DNA of 64,000 nucleotides from Mixophyes australis (lineage: Eukaryota; Chordata; Amphibia; Anura; Limnodynastidae), in assembly GCA_036250195.1 (NCBI GenBank), contig JAVHZZ010000003.1:333194375-333258374 (forward strand), in the 5' to 3' direction. Both the position numbers and the translations under genes were made by a program. Positions 37,301 through 49,439 of the stretch are shown piece by piece; positions within the stretch are counted from its first letter, which is position 1; each line of letters starts with the position of its first letter. Below the pieces are notes generated by a model. The model was not told the DNA's origin and did no database searches. It saw only the letters and a list, made by a program, of their open reading frames with translations.

Positions 37301-39047
37301 CTTTACAGTAATAATGAAGTTAACCTTTAAATATATGTAATGCAGAGTTAGGCAAACCATTGGTTCTCCATTTGGAGTGTAACTACAAGTCCTGTTTAGC
37401 AGGACATGCTGGAACTTGTAGTTCCATCCCAACTCAGCCATTGCTTAAGCCCATGCAGTGATACATAGACGTGATATGCCAGTGATCTAAGGCTCCAGTA
37501 TGACAATGCTTTAGACTGTGTTAATGACTAATATAGATTCTGTAATATAGTTAATTGTCTGAAGAGATGAAAAGGGCAGCATTACTGCCGACAAGTGGGA
37601 TTAATAATATATAGGTGGACTCTACTTGTTAATATATTATTTAGTGTCTTAAGAAGATTTGTATGCAATTACACAAAATGTATACAGACAGCGTGGACAT
37701 TAAGATCTCCTCCTGGGCTTATTCCATCATGATGCTGACACTGAAAGTAGCATTTATCTTGAAAATATTGTTTCAAGTGTTAATAGTTACTCATTACACT
37801 ACAGCTTAAGGGCTCTTCCTTAAAGGCTACTGCTATGAAAATGTGACTTAAATTTCTTGTGTCAGTATGGGTGCAATAGGTTTATTGCAACAAATTAGCT
37901 GTAATATATGTACATGTAATGTTTAATTACTATATACAATTTAGCCCCGCTAACACAAATGGAGCACAGAAGTGACCAATAGGAGGCAGATATTCACCAC
38001 CCTATCCTCCATATATACCCTAGTATATAGACATCTTAACAAAAGGATGATTACTCGAACAAATGATTTACTTTGAAAACTACATATCTGATATGTAGGT
38101 GTGTTTCTGTCATGAGGTGAATGGAGAGGCTGAAGATGGCATTAGGTTATTGTCAAGTACCATTTTCATCATCATCATCATTATTATTGTAACCCCAGCA
38201 CTGTGCACAGGCCGTGCATACGCACAGAAAACAATCAATACAGTCACACAGCTCAGTCACAACATAATAATTACACCTCCCAGACTCCCTTGCTGCCATA
38301 GAGGATTCCAGAAGAAGAGGCAGTGGCCAAGGTGTGAGGAGATTTCCAGCGAGAGAGCGCTGACAGTGGGAAGAGAGCAGGTCTGAGAGGCAGAACAGAG
38401 ACAAACAACCGGTTGGCTAGAAGAGAGCAGAGAGTTGTTGGAGAAGACAGTGAGTTACATCCTGTTCAGAATTTAAGAGAACTGTACTGAGAGGGAGCCA
38501 GAAAGTAAATGAGTATAAGGAAAAACACTCACATGCACAGCAAAGTAATCGACTGAGGGCTGAAGACACAGATTGCTGTGATGCTAACAAGTCCTTCAGT
38601 GGAGAGCAGCCATTTTTGTTCAGCCAAGTGTGTTAAATTGTCACCAAGTTAAATTCATTTTTCATGTGTGGGGAATCTCTTCTATTGGGCCAATCAAATT
38701 GACTGTGTATATAATAGATCCAATGCAAGACAGATCGGATTATCACATTGCATTAGAGTTAAATATTTAGGATTTGCATTACTGTGCTGTGAGAAGTGTG
38801 TGACTGAGTAATTATAGCCACTTACCAGTACAAGGGGGAAAAAAGGTACATTCAAGGGCTGATTGTAGATAGCCTTCCTTAAGCCACAAAGTGCTAGAGT
38901 TAGGATAACACTGCAAGTGTACTGGAATGTGAGGGAAACCGAAAGCATTTCCTGTTTTATTTGTAAACTCTCAGCACCTGAAATACTGCATTTAACACTG
39001 TATTTTGTGAATTGATAGTCTGCCAAAGAGTATATCTTTATAAAAAT
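34319..39047. other. Unassigned non-coding stretch (4.7 kb)
   Basis: No exon is supported; open frames of 75-103 codons have no recognisable domains. Within it, 37382-37425 is a short inverted pair around 'acatgctggaacttgtagtt' (ZNF143-like). About 37260-37289 ends in 'gtgtgacaccagccttaa', like a MITE right end. 38165-38192 is a short (cat)n/(tta)n run and 38300-38560 is purine-rich. Confidence 0.4.
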
Positions 39048-39765
39048 TGTTAGGAGCCGCAGCAGCCACGGGCACTGCCGCGACTCAGCTCTGGCCCCGC
39101 CTGGCGTCCCGGCCGTCTCCTTGACGACCAGGATGTCACTACCTGCAGATGGTCTGACCGTTGCCAAGGCAACGGCCGGACGCTGTGTATGTGTAACAGC
39201 GCACCCCGGCAGATAGTACAGCCGGACGCATGCGCTGATTGCCTCCCAGCATGTGGGCTGATTGATAGGGCCATTAGTGGCATTATTCTGGGCATGTGTA
39301 TCATTACAAGGCTGAGCCCTGATTGTTTGGTCTGTGTATTTAAGGCAGGGAGGACGTAGCCTCCCTGCCGGTTATATCGCTTCTGACCCAGTCTTGCTGA
39401 CCTGCTCCTGTTTGTTGTACCCTGTCCTGTGGATACTCTGTTGGATTCTCTGAGTATGACCCCTGCCTGTACCTTGGACTTTGCTACTTTGCCTGTGACC
39501 CCTGACCTTTGGTGTGTTTATTGACTACTCTGCTTGCCTGTGACCCCTGACCTCGGCTACCGTCTGACAATCCGCTGCTTTCTATCCAGCCTCCTGGCCT
39601 GCAGCTACGGGTCTGAATTACCAACCCACACTACACCTGGAGTTAAGTCCTGGGGGCATCTGAGTACCGGTGAGCACATTAAGCTCTAAGGGAAAAGCAG
39701 CTGCTATAGGTGAAGACGTCCGCCATCTAGTTCTGTGGGTTGATGATCAGACCAGCAGCCTAACA
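39048..39765 (+). mobile_element. Solo LTR, 718 bp
   Basis: It begins 'tgttaggagccgcagcagcc' and ends 'cagcagcctaaca', giving TG...CA termini. It is flanked by a perfect 5-bp target duplication, aaaat (39043-39047 and 39766-39770). A TATA-like 'gtgtatttaaggcaggg' lies near 39333, which sets the plus orientation. No internal retroviral or gag-pol sequence adjoins it, so it is a solo LTR left by recombination. A Ty3-type origin is likely from memory of similar frog LTRs but is not proven. Confidence 0.88.
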
Positions 39766-39770
39766 AAAAT

Positions 39771-40216
39771 AAAGAGAATTATAAAAAAAAGCAGTTAGCC
39801 GTTAGCCTTCCTATTATATTTTTTATTTATAATAAACATGTCAAAGTGGCTTCTGCACCAGTTATAGTTCTGTGTGATTTAGTTTGTTTGGAGTACAGGT
39901 AGGGGGTCTCCCAAATCTCTCCATGGTGTTCGTGATCCTGGACATTACCTGACTGGCACAAGGCAAGATCTGCGTGGAGACTCTGAAGTGATCCAGAAGG
40001 TGAGAGGTACATCCCATTATACATTCATGCGCTATTCCTTTATATTGGCCAATAAAGGGGGTATTGCATTAATATTAAACAAATAAATAAAAATCCTTTA
40101 TTTCCATTTCTATTTAATTTACTATTTTCCTTTAACCAGCTCTCTGGCACACCTCCAAATTCACCTAATTGCTTGTTATCACCTGCATGCTTCTAATACC
40201 TTGGTTCAGTCAGGTC
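39771..40216. other. Unassigned spacer
   Basis: AT-rich spacer between the solo LTR and the 26-bp minisatellite; no feature seen. Confidence 0.4.
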
Positions 40217-40863
40217 AGCGAAGACAGAGCATGATGATGGCCAGCCAAGACAGAGCGTGAGGATGGCCAGCCAAGACAGAGCGTGAGGATGGCCAGCCAA
40301 GACAGAGCGTGAGGACGGCCAGCCAAAACAGAGCGCGAGGACGGCCAGCCAAAACAGAGCGTGAGGACGGCCAGCCAAGACAGAGCGTGAGGATGGCCAG
40401 CCAAGACAGAGCGTGAGGATGGCCAGCCAAGACAGAGCGTGAGGATGGCCAGCCAAGACAGAGCGTGAGGATGGCCAGCCAAGACAGAGCGTGAGGATGG
40501 CCAGCCAAGACAGAACGCGGGGATGGCCAGCCAAAACAGAGCGTGGGGATGACCAGCCAATACAGAGTGTGGGGATGGCCAGCCAAGAAAGAGCGCAGGG
40601 ATGGCCAGCCAAGACAAAGCGCAGGGATGGCCAGCCAAGACAGAAAGCGGGGATGGCCAGCCAAGACAGAAAGCGGGGATGGCCAGCCAAACAGAAAGCG
40701 GGGATGGTCAGTCAAGACAGAAAGCGGGGATGGCCAGCAAAGGCAGAAATCGTGGATGGCCAGCCATGACAGAGTGTGAGGATGGCCAGCCAAGACAGAA
40801 CGAGGGGATGGCCAGCCAAGACAGAGCGTGGGGACGGCCAGCCAAGACAGAGCATGGGGATGC
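40217..40863. repeat. 26-bp minisatellite, about 25 units
   Basis: The unit is close to 'gatggccagccaagacagag' plus 'cgtgag'; the landmark 'ggat' recurs every 26 bases (40261, 40287 and on). Left units mostly carry 'gcgtgag'; right units carry variants such as 'aaagcgggg' and 'gcgcaggg', and one unit near 40681 is one base shorter. The unit has no stop codon in several frames, so open frames up to 192 codons arise on both strands. These are artefacts. Confidence 0.96.
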
Positions 40864-42972
40864 CCCTAAATGGCATGAATCGATCTTTAAATATGGAGTC
40901 TATCCTGCAGGGAGTTTTGTACACTTGTGACATAGGAGGGAACTGCTACGCTACAAATAAACTGAGATTGAAAATTGTGTGTACAGGAACCATGAGATGC
41001 AAGTAAATTTTAAGCTGTGCTTTATATCCTAAAACATTTTGTCCCAATGAAATATGTTAAAACAAATGGTAAAAATTCCTAGTTAAACGGTCACATCAGA
41101 AACACCCATAAATTTATTACAACTCTCATAAGAAGGGGTTAAACTCCTTCCAGTGATCTTTTATGCCATCTGTTTATGTGTACTAAAGTTTTTCCACACA
41201 CCTTTAAATCACTAAGAAATTCAAATTCTCTTTAACGTAATAAATAAAGCAACTAACAATAAAATAAAAAATATCTGGCATCTCTGCTGAAGATACATAC
41301 AGCCATACAAAAAGCAAAGACTCTACTGAATGACGAGCCCTGTCTATCAGAATAATGAAAAGGTGACTGTAATTTTGTTATGTCAATTGAAAAAAAAACA
41401 ATGTGCACAGTATACACTAAGACATAGGAAGCCAGAGGATGATTATATATGATTATGCATTTATGTGTGGTGATATAATTTGCATTTTTCTTGGCAGGTA
41501 ATATTTTCTGAACTCAAGGTTTGTCTAACAAGGCAAGATTTATCTTTTTAAGGCAAGATAATTAACCTTGACCGATCTAACAGCGTAAATACACATGTCA
41601 AAATATTCTCCTTATCCCACACTCGGCACTATTAGTACAGGTGGAATTCAAGCTTTGGGAGCCTTCATTACCAAATTCCTACAAAATGAATGGATTACTG
41701 AGGTAGCACGTTTGAGAATATAGGAGATTAAGTGCAGGAAATGAACAGCCTAATTGTCTGCCTCACGAATGTGACAATCCTAGCTTTTATACAGTTTTTG
41801 TACACAGACATCGATATTAAATTGCATTCTACTCAGATGGTACTTCCTTGAAATGTGGCAGCCCACGGGACATCACAAGATATCAGACTCATTAGCAGCA
41901 CACAAACATACACTGAGTTCATGCATATAGAGAGAAAAGGGCTCGCTTCCAAGCTATTATAAATATTAGGTGAAATTTGGTGAGTGAAAATCTTCATGAC
42001 TACAATATTGTCTACACATCTAGCTCATTTAAACCAAAACAAACCCCATGAGGACTATCACCCCAAACTATAACTACATAGCACAGTGATGTGGGAAGAA
42101 AATAGGTACAGCCTCCATTGTGGGGTAAAAAAGGCAAATCATTGTCAAAAAGTCCCATTTGTGAACCAGTAGAGAACCTCTCAGGACCGCCTCAGGTCCC
42201 AGAGATCTACACCAATATTCTCTTGACACAGTCTACATTGGGAGTTGTTAAAATCATGTATGCAGGGTATAACCACCAAAACCCTTCAAACAATGACCAA
42301 CAATGCAAATCACCCATAAAACTCACAACTTTTAATTTTGGGGAATCGGTATTGGCATGGTCAAGTCCCACTGGGGAACATTCAGCTCTTTTGAGTGCTA
42401 GTCCACCCTTAACCACCTCCAAAACAACCTTTCAATTTCGCAAGCAGCTCCCCACTTTCTCACCTCCGGTCAAAGCTGCTCGAGGGGTGGGCAGTGGGAC
42501 AGGGTCCTTAAATCAGGACTTTCTCTTCTAAATCAGGACATGTGCCGACTATGAAGCATTGCTAGGACCACGTCATACCTAAAATACAACACATAAGAGA
42601 ATGGTGGGAATTCCTCCACATGTATGTCAGTTAAGAGGCGGGAGAATATGCATTATGCTTTCTTCTAAATGCAATAGTAAGGTATAACAGATTAGACACA
42701 TAAGTGTGTACATACTCTAGGGTACGGATGTCTAAACTGATGGTGCATGTGCATTGCAGACCCATTTGGGCTTTCAGATTGGTCATAATCAGAAGTTCAG
42801 GGGCAAGACCTCCTTAGTGGATGGACCAGGATCACCAGCACTCCTCAACTAAATCTGCAAACTGAAGGTTAGGCTTCTTGGGTTGGTTTCTACTGTGATA
42901 GGTAGACCACAAGCATGGGAACCATGCTGCCAATTTAAAAGAAAATAGCTGTTTAACAGATTATAGAGTTGG
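40864..42972. other. Unassigned non-coding stretch
   Basis: An open frame of 137 codons (42118-42531, plus) has a low-complexity serine/proline-rich C-terminal half and no domain that I recognise; I do not call it a gene. The remainder is AT-rich without named repeats. Confidence 0.4.
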
Positions 42973-43140
42973 GACCAGTGGCACAACTAACGTCCTTGCA
43001 GGGGGTGTAGCCACTACAAAAAACACAGCCTGAAAAGAGTGGGACCCGGCAATGCCAGGTCAACCTCCCGAGCCTAACGATTTTCTCTCGTTAATGCAGA
43101 ATGGTGGCCTCTGCTAAGCATGCATGGATGGAGTACATGC
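42973..43140. mobile_element. Possible hAT-like MITE, left end only
   Basis: It starts 'cagtggcacaactaacgtcc', like hAT MITE termini, then 'gcagggggtgtagccac', which parallels 26977-27030. No right terminus or target duplication was found. Confidence 0.4.
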
Positions 43141-43545
43141 GCAGTAAAACCCCAGAGAAATAATACCCATATAGTATTCAATTTATAACTCAGTCATAAT
43201 AATACAGATAACTGTAATGCATTCCCGATGTCCTCTTACTCTCACATATCTAGCATCATGTCCGCAATGCCCCCAAACCAGGACAGATTTCAGGCGATGC
43301 CCCCTACAATCGAAACTATTGGCATTTATGCTCTCATTATTAATATAAGACCAAATTATTACCGAGGAGGAAAGTAAGAAATAGATATTAATTAAGGGTA
43401 TGGTCATAAAGTAATATTAGGCTACACTTTTTACACCTTCTGGCATTAGCATTTCCAGCCTAACCCACAAGTCTCTAAAAATAGGCACAGATTCAACTTA
43501 CAGGGGCAATTCCCAAAAGTGAAATGTTGGTGTGTATGCTGTAGC

Positions 43546-44556
43546 TCAGGGTTCCCAAACACAGACCTCATGGCCCCTTAACAGTCAAGGTTTTCCAGGT
43601 GATAAGTGTGGAAGTTAAATAATTGGATGAATTTAACTAAATTAATTGCGACTGTGCAATTGTGATCAGTGCGCCACATATAATGACGCAATTGCACGGA
43701 TTAATAACTCTCACTTTACATTCACATTTTCACTTGTAAATAGCACACATTTTCGAAAAGTTCCAATTTACACTTAATAATTTAATAAATTAATTAAAAG
43801 GTTATTTATACAGATAATATTACAGTAAAGGTATTTATGGTTCAGGTCCACTAAAATGTTAAAGAGTTTGATCTCATATTAAAGCTTATTTCACCAGCAT
43901 TAATCAAGTTTCGACAGAGTAGTGATCGCATCTAGCGGTAGCAAGTTATGAGCAATATGAGATTAATACTCAAAAGCACTCTTCTTATGGTAAGTTTAAA
44001 CCGGTTCTTCGGCGGGAAGACACGTAGGCAACAGTTGGAGTGAGCGCCCCCTCTCCTTTGGGAGAGGATCAAATGAACTGACCTATGACCAGCAGTCTAC
44101 TGGAACATCGCTAACCCTGGACCAATGAAGTACTCTCTTAGTGTTGTTATCTGTGTATTTTTTGTGACATCATTAGTGTTTTTTCTAAACTTAACATAAA
44201 AGCAGCCTCTGATTCAGAAACACGCTCACTCTTTGCCAACAGACATCAGGATTGACGGACTGTTTCTGGATCTAGGGCTGTTCAGTGTATGTATTGGATG
44301 TACTTTGTATTATCATTGTGTTCTGTTTAATTTTGCTATGAAATATCTTTTGTGTTTTGGAACCACATTAATCGCATCGGACAATATTTATTAATAGCGA
44401 CAATACCAACATTAAACAAGTGAAAAAATTAGTACCACCTGTGGAAATGTTACAATGTATCAGTCAGTAATAAAGACAGGAGAGCAAGGAGATATGGAAA
44501 CCATGGACTGGGATAGAGGCCACAAGGACTGGGTATGGGAAACCTTGATCTAGCTA
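43546..44556. mobile_element. Possible TIR-bounded element of about 1 kb
   Basis: The left end 'ctcagggttcccaaacacag' with 'acctcatggcccc' is mirrored on the right by 'gaggccacaaggactgggta' with 'tgggaaaccttgat'. Over about 32 bases roughly 70 percent of positions agree when inverted. I recall this terminal sequence from dispersed frog repeats. Between them lies a promoter-like block near 44200-44320 ('aacataaaagcagcctctga'). No target duplication is clear, and the ends may belong to two separate fragments. Confidence 0.4.
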
Positions 44557-45800
44557 GACAATTAGGCGAACCTGTTAACAAGAAATAAATGCGTTGAGTG
44601 TCCACAAAGTTTGCGGTTAGTAAATTACCCTCTTTGACTTTTACTCCCACATAAAATTCTTCCTACATGTCATTAGCAATGGTGCTTATTTGTAACTGTG
44701 CTCCCCATGTAAAAAGCATACACAGCTGCAGTATGTTTTATTTGTAACACTTACTATGCATTACTTTTCAGTTTTGAAATGCGTAACCTCGTTTTACCAT
44801 CCACAACAAAGTGTCAGTATTGTCAGAAGAAAAAATATGTCCTCGTGGTAAAGTTTGAAGGCGAATACTGTAAGATAATGTTGGAGAGAAATATTTCTTC
44901 CATTAACCCCTTGACCCCTTCACTTAATGGCTTCTTGTTCTGAAAGGATCAACAAACAAGACTCTATCTGAGTTCCCAAACCAGACGTAACCCTAGGAGT
45001 AAGGTCTTTGCAATTACATGAAAAAGTTTCCTAGTACCAGAGATGTGATATCCAATACATTTAATCTAACAGTCAGTCGGTCTGCACACTACCTCTGATA
45101 GATTTGTTCAAATTCCTCCGGTCCACCGCAGCATTGGAATTGCAAGTATTGCTCTATTCTCCCGGGTCATCCAAATAAGGAAGCAGACATTATTTGAGTA
45201 GCTGAAGTGTGTTTCACATTTCATGTTCAGCTATGTAATTTAGCATTAAACTGATTTCTGTGATAAATATCTGGTGTTTGTTCCCACGCACTGCAGTACA
45301 ATAGGGCCCTTGGTCCATGAGACCACATCTAAACCGGTTATGTAATCCTGATCCAAGAAGAAAATCCAAAGACAATTCTTATACAGAAGTGTAACTAGAA
45401 ACTTTTGGGGGGTTTATTAGCAGAACTACTTCTAATTGTTTGTATACGTTTTCAAATGAAGCAAATTCAAACAAGAAGCGGGACCAGGTTATGGAGTGCA
45501 TTGGGATACTGCAGTAGGTGGTTATTGCCTTTAGTGAAGCATAGCCAGAAGCAGAGAAAGAATAGAACAGACGGCATGCCAGCTGTTGCTCAACTCCCAT
45601 CCACCAAAGTCTAATAACAAGATAACCGAATGTTGCGTGACCCCCCCCCCCCCCCTTCAGTTAAATAAAATGCTTCAAAATTAAAACAAAAACAAAATAA
45701 AAAACAGGCATAGCCCCTAGGTGAAAGGGGGTGCTAAAATGTAACAGTTAAAGAAAGAGATTATTTTAAGAACTTTGATGTAACAGTTTATTACTTATAC
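44557..45800. other. Unassigned non-coding stretch
   Basis: Mostly unassigned. At about 45384 'cagaagtgtaactagaaac' resembles a hAT left terminus without a visible right end. A C-run of about 16 lies at 45641-45656. Confidence 0.4.
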
Positions 45801-45804
45801 TTAA

Positions 45805-45994
45805 GGGGGAATTTAATTACCCACATTACTTATGAAAGTAATGCAGTCTGCGCACTATTACTCTCAGAGCTGCAACCAAAAATCAGCGTTGAAATTACCG
45901 TATTAATGGTAATAACGCGCCCTATTACCATAGTAACAGTAAGTGCGCAGGCCGCGTTACTTTCACGAGTAACGTGGTCAATTGAATTCCCCCC
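45805..45994. mobile_element. TTAA-type MITE, family C (copy 2)
   Basis: The left end 'gggggaatttaattaccc' and the right end 'gtcaattgaattcccccc' are inverted, and both are bordered by TTAA (45801-45804 and 45995-45998). The interior shares 'gtgcgcaggccgcgttac' with the 15.5 kb copy. A TTAA target is used by piggyBac and Kolobok transposons, so one of those is the likely source. It is non-coding. Confidence 0.87.
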
Positions 45995-46096
45995 TTAAAG
46001 TTATAACTGAGAATATTTTAGTCAGAAACATAAAATTGACAGACAACATAACCTCACATTTCAATAAACTGCATGACAAAATAGTCCCATACTTAT

Positions 46097-46351
46097 CAGG
46101 GGCGCACGCAGGATTTTTAAGGGTTGGTTTCCCCCTCTTCCCCAAAAAAAACATAGAGAGAGCTGCTGCACATGCGGCCACTCATGCGCAGCAGCTCCAT
46201 TTCGGCGGCACTGCACTGAACAGCAGCCGTGGACGCTCCTTTGACAGCGCCGCGGCTGCTGTATAGTACAGTGCCGCTATGTAAGGACACTGTTCTTCGC
46301 GGAGGGGAGGGTTTTCTGGAGAACCAGAAACCCCACCTGCGTGCGCCCCTG
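46097..46351. mobile_element. MITE with 16-bp perfect inverted ends
   Basis: It starts 'caggggcgcacgcagg' and ends 'cctgcgtgcgcccctg', an exact inverted match of 16 bases. The pentamer cttat borders both sides (46092-46096 and 46352-46356). It could be a 5-bp duplication or the remains of an 8-bp one. The GC-rich interior includes inverted 'gcagcagc' segments. The CAGGGG end suggests hAT, with the short duplication as the uncertain point. Confidence 0.85.
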
Positions 46352-46356
46352 CTTAT

Positions 46357-46904
46357 GTAATTTATAGTGGGTTACTTAATTGAAACCATACTATCAATGT
46401 CCTTATCCACTCTCCCTCTCAGTGCTAAAACTCTCCTTATAAAAATGTAACTTTTCTTTGGTTTGTTGGGAAAAAAAAGATGTGAGGGAATCAAATGAAA
46501 TGATGGCAGCAATGTAGCTACTATATGTGTGCATGCATAAGTTACATGAATAAATGTGTAAAAGGCAAGATGTCTGTGAGAAACAAAATGCAGGAATATA
46601 TTAGAAACATCACAAACAATTTCTTCTTATGTTCCATTCCGCATTATAACATCCCACGGATACATACATATGTATTATACTAGGACTAGTTCCTCTCCCC
46701 ATACAATTTACTTTATGTTTCTGCTAAAATGCAGACATAAAAGTAGTTGTGAATGTATAATAAATCAGTATTGTGGCAAAAGTGGTTTATTCACAACGGC
46801 ATACATAATTATAAAGAATGAATTCAAAAATATTACATAATACCTTAAAAATATTAATATATACACAGACACACACACATTATATTTGGTTCTTATCACT
46901 CATT
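46357..46904. other. Unassigned spacer
   Basis: AT-rich, no recognised feature apart from a short acacacac run near 46865-46880. Confidence 0.4.
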
Positions 46905-47362
46905 CTTATTATTATCATAGATTTGTAAGGTGTTGCAGTGCTCCGCAGCACCAGACAGTAGGGAAAACAGGACATTCATAAAAGAGGGACAAACAAGGTA
47001 GACAAGATAAATGCATAAATGAAAACAAAGGGTATGGAGGGCCCTGCTCATCTGAGAGTTTCCGTTCTAAGTGGAAGAGGACACAGCTGAAACAAGAGGA
47101 GCGAGCTTGGTAAAGAGTGGCTCAGTGTGGAGATTGTGACAGTTGTGATGGTGCAATAATGTGAGTAGTATCATTGGGGATAAGATAAGCTCTAATAAAG
47201 AGTTGGGTTTTCAGAGAGCGTCTAAAGATTTGAAGACTGTGGAAAAGCCTGACTGGGTGTGATAAGGAACTCCATAAGCAGGTAGCAGCACGGGAGGTGA
47301 GAGATGGTTACGAGAGACTAGAAAAGGGCCAGGTCAGAGGTAAATCTAAGAGGGTGAGAGGG
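46905..47362 (-). mobile_element. L2-like LINE relic, 3' part (split element)
   Basis: On the minus strand the sequence gives a decayed C-terminal coding segment ('tttagacgctctctgaaaac', a 'RRSLKT'-like peptide). It then passes into a 3' untranslated region ending 'gtgctgcggagcactgcaac' and a (ataat)-rich tail. The missing upstream part of the same LINE lies at 50740-51000 in the same orientation, so the element was split by later insertions. Confidence 0.72.
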
Positions 47363-48771
47363 AGAATATATATATTTTTTTTTTTTTTTAAAAAAAAACA
47401 ACTTTTATTAATACATTTTGTTACACAATAAACAAATACATGGCAGTGTCCCTGCAAGGCAAAATCTGGGTAACTTGTGAATTGGAAACCAAAGTATAGA
47501 GAACAAGCCCACTTGGGGTGCTTACAAATCATAAACAGGTATAAGAATTTTGCAACAATAGATCAATGAAGAACCTTAAAAAGATGCTGAGGAGTATGGT
47601 GCTGTATACAATAGTGAAGGCAGGGGTAAGATGGGGGGGATTGAGACCAGGTCTAGGGTCCCCGGCAGCCAGAGGGCCAATCAAATAGATCGTTATGTGG
47701 CAATCAGCCAAGACAGAACTGTTCACAGGAAGAGGGATAAAATATTCTGAATTGGATCAGATAGTGGAATGGGACCTAAGTAGATGAACCAATCACCCCA
47801 AATTTGGGAAAATTTATGAGTTTTCTTGTTGAGCTACACTGAAATTTTTTCCATGGATGCTAAATACCAGATTTTATTAAGAAGTTGCTGTCTGAAAGGA
47901 GGGTTTGGGTTTTTTCCAATGTTGTGCGACCAGGCACCTGATCGCGTTGAGGATCTGAACAGGCAATTTCTCTGAGTATTCGTCTAGGACCTCAATAGGG
48001 GAGCCAAGAAGAAAGGAACATGGGCACTTTGAGACATGAACGGTAGTGATAGCGCTAATCAGCGCTGCCACATCATTCAGAAGGAGGCTACTCCCAGGCA
48101 AGACTACCAGATGTGGACAAAGGACCCCTGTTCCCCACAGCTCCTCCAACATAAGTCAAAAGTGGACCTGTAGATTTTCTTCAGCCGGGTACGAGCCAGG
48201 TACCAGCGGTAATGTAGCAGCGATTTTGTAATCATTTTCCTTAACAAAGGATGAGAGGGAAGTCTTAGAGACCCTCTCTCTTATTGTCTCCCATGTATCC
48301 TCATCTTGCGGCCCTCTCAGGTCAGCCTCCCATTGAAGTTCATGAATAGGGGTGTGTGGGTGTTTGGAGAAGGTGATTAGATTATATAAAGTTCAAATCA
48401 TTTCCCTTTGCAAAGGTGATTGGACACATAGGTGTTGGGTCTTGTTACATCAGACCTAGGAAGTTAGCCGGCATAGTGTCTCACTTGAAGGTAAGCAAAC
48501 AGGCTAACAGTAGGGAAATCAAATTTTTCTTGTAACATCTGTAATGAGATACATTGGTCTGTGGTTAAAACACCCAATCACCATCTAGATACCCTTCTCC
48601 TGCCATATCTTAAATTTAAAATGACATTGCACCGGGGTAAGAGCAGGATTGTCCCAGAGAGGTGTTATAGGAAAATGGGTTGAGGTGGTTTCAATATGAA
48701 GCTTGCAGCAGTCCCATATCTGACAGGTGAAGAGAGCAACTGGATGGAATCGTAATGAGAGTACATTGTAA
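47363..48771 (-). mobile_element. L1-type LINE, ORF2 C-terminal half and poly(A) end
   Basis: A T-run at about 47368-47384 is the poly(A) tail on the minus strand. Upstream of it, decayed minus-strand frames give L1 ORF2-like features in order: 'PLWDNPAL' near 48640-48660, a segment ending 'AQHWKKPKP' near 47900-47930, and an 'LNKKTHKF'-like stretch close to the end. Stops and frame changes make it non-functional. It continues at 49098-49425 beyond a CR1 insertion. L1 encodes reverse transcriptase and endonuclease; only the region after the polymerase core remains here. Confidence 0.78.
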
Positions 48772-49097
48772 CTTACATAGTTACATAGTTGATGAGGTTG
48801 AAAAAAAGACACCAGTCCATCAAGTTCAACCTATTTTGGATCTCCTGCGATCCTGCACTTATATTTGAAATTGATCCAGAGTAAGCAACCGCCAATCTGT
48901 TTCAATTGTGAAAATCCCCCCAGACTCAATATTGCAGTCCTATTTTTACCATATATCCACTACTATTCTACATTTTAATTAACGGTCGTATCCCTGGATA
49001 CACCTTTCCGCTAAAAATTTGTCTAACCCTTTCTTAAACATATCTATTGAATCTGCCATCACAACCTTCCCTGGCAATGAATTCCATACCCCAATGC
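48772..49097 (-). mobile_element. CR1-type LINE 3' end inserted in the L1
   Basis: The minus strand encodes 'VWNSLPGKV' followed by 'FKKGLDKFL' and a stop at 48979-48981, matching the conserved C-terminus of CR1 reverse transcriptases. The 3' untranslated part ends 'gttgaacttgatggactgg', then 'tcttttttTCAACC'-like sequence and two copies of an 8-base unit (ctatgtaa), the same style of short 8-bp tail as avian CR1. It interrupts the L1 relic, whose coding segments resume on both sides. Confidence 0.8.
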
Positions 49098-49425
49098 TAA
49101 GCCAAGGAACGGTGCACGGCAGCAGGAGGACTCCAAATCAATCCATCTAGGGCCTTGGCTACTTGTAAACCATGCCAACAATTGACTCAGGTGAGCAGCT
49201 GTGTAGTACAAGTGAACATCCAGAAAACCGCTGCCACCCCTTGCAAAGTGGAAAAATCTACTGTGCAGGGGTTTTTGCTGCCATACAAACTGAGAGAGAC
49301 AGCTATGTAGTTGGATGAGGGTAGACCTGGGCATCTGCATCAGGTGAGTCTGGAAGAGATACAGCAAGCGGGGCACGTTATTCATTTTAAGGGCGACTAT
49401 CCTACCCAGCCAGGATAGAATAAGT
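49098..49425 (-). mobile_element. L1-type LINE, upstream piece
   Basis: The minus-strand frame contains the L1 hallmark 'LPRLLYLFQ'-like segment (here 'VPRLLYLFQTHL') and, just upstream, 'SWLGRIVALKMN'. Downstream are 'FVWQ' and 'LYYTAAHLSQLLAW', all in the order expected after the L1 polymerase domain. It joins the L1 piece at 47363-48771 once the CR1 insertion is removed. Confidence 0.82.
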
Positions 49426-49439
49426 TTTTGTCACCTGAG

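Noticed and set aside
38694..39167. 157-codon minus-strand frame
   Set aside because: It overlaps the start of the solo LTR and has no recognisable domain.
40193..40933. Overlapping open frames of up to 192 codons on both strands
   Set aside because: They are translations of a 26-bp minisatellite without stops; there is no start context, homology or splice structure.
42118..42531. 137-codon plus-strand frame
   Set aside because: No recognisable domain, and no codon or splice evidence; length is within chance for this much sequence.
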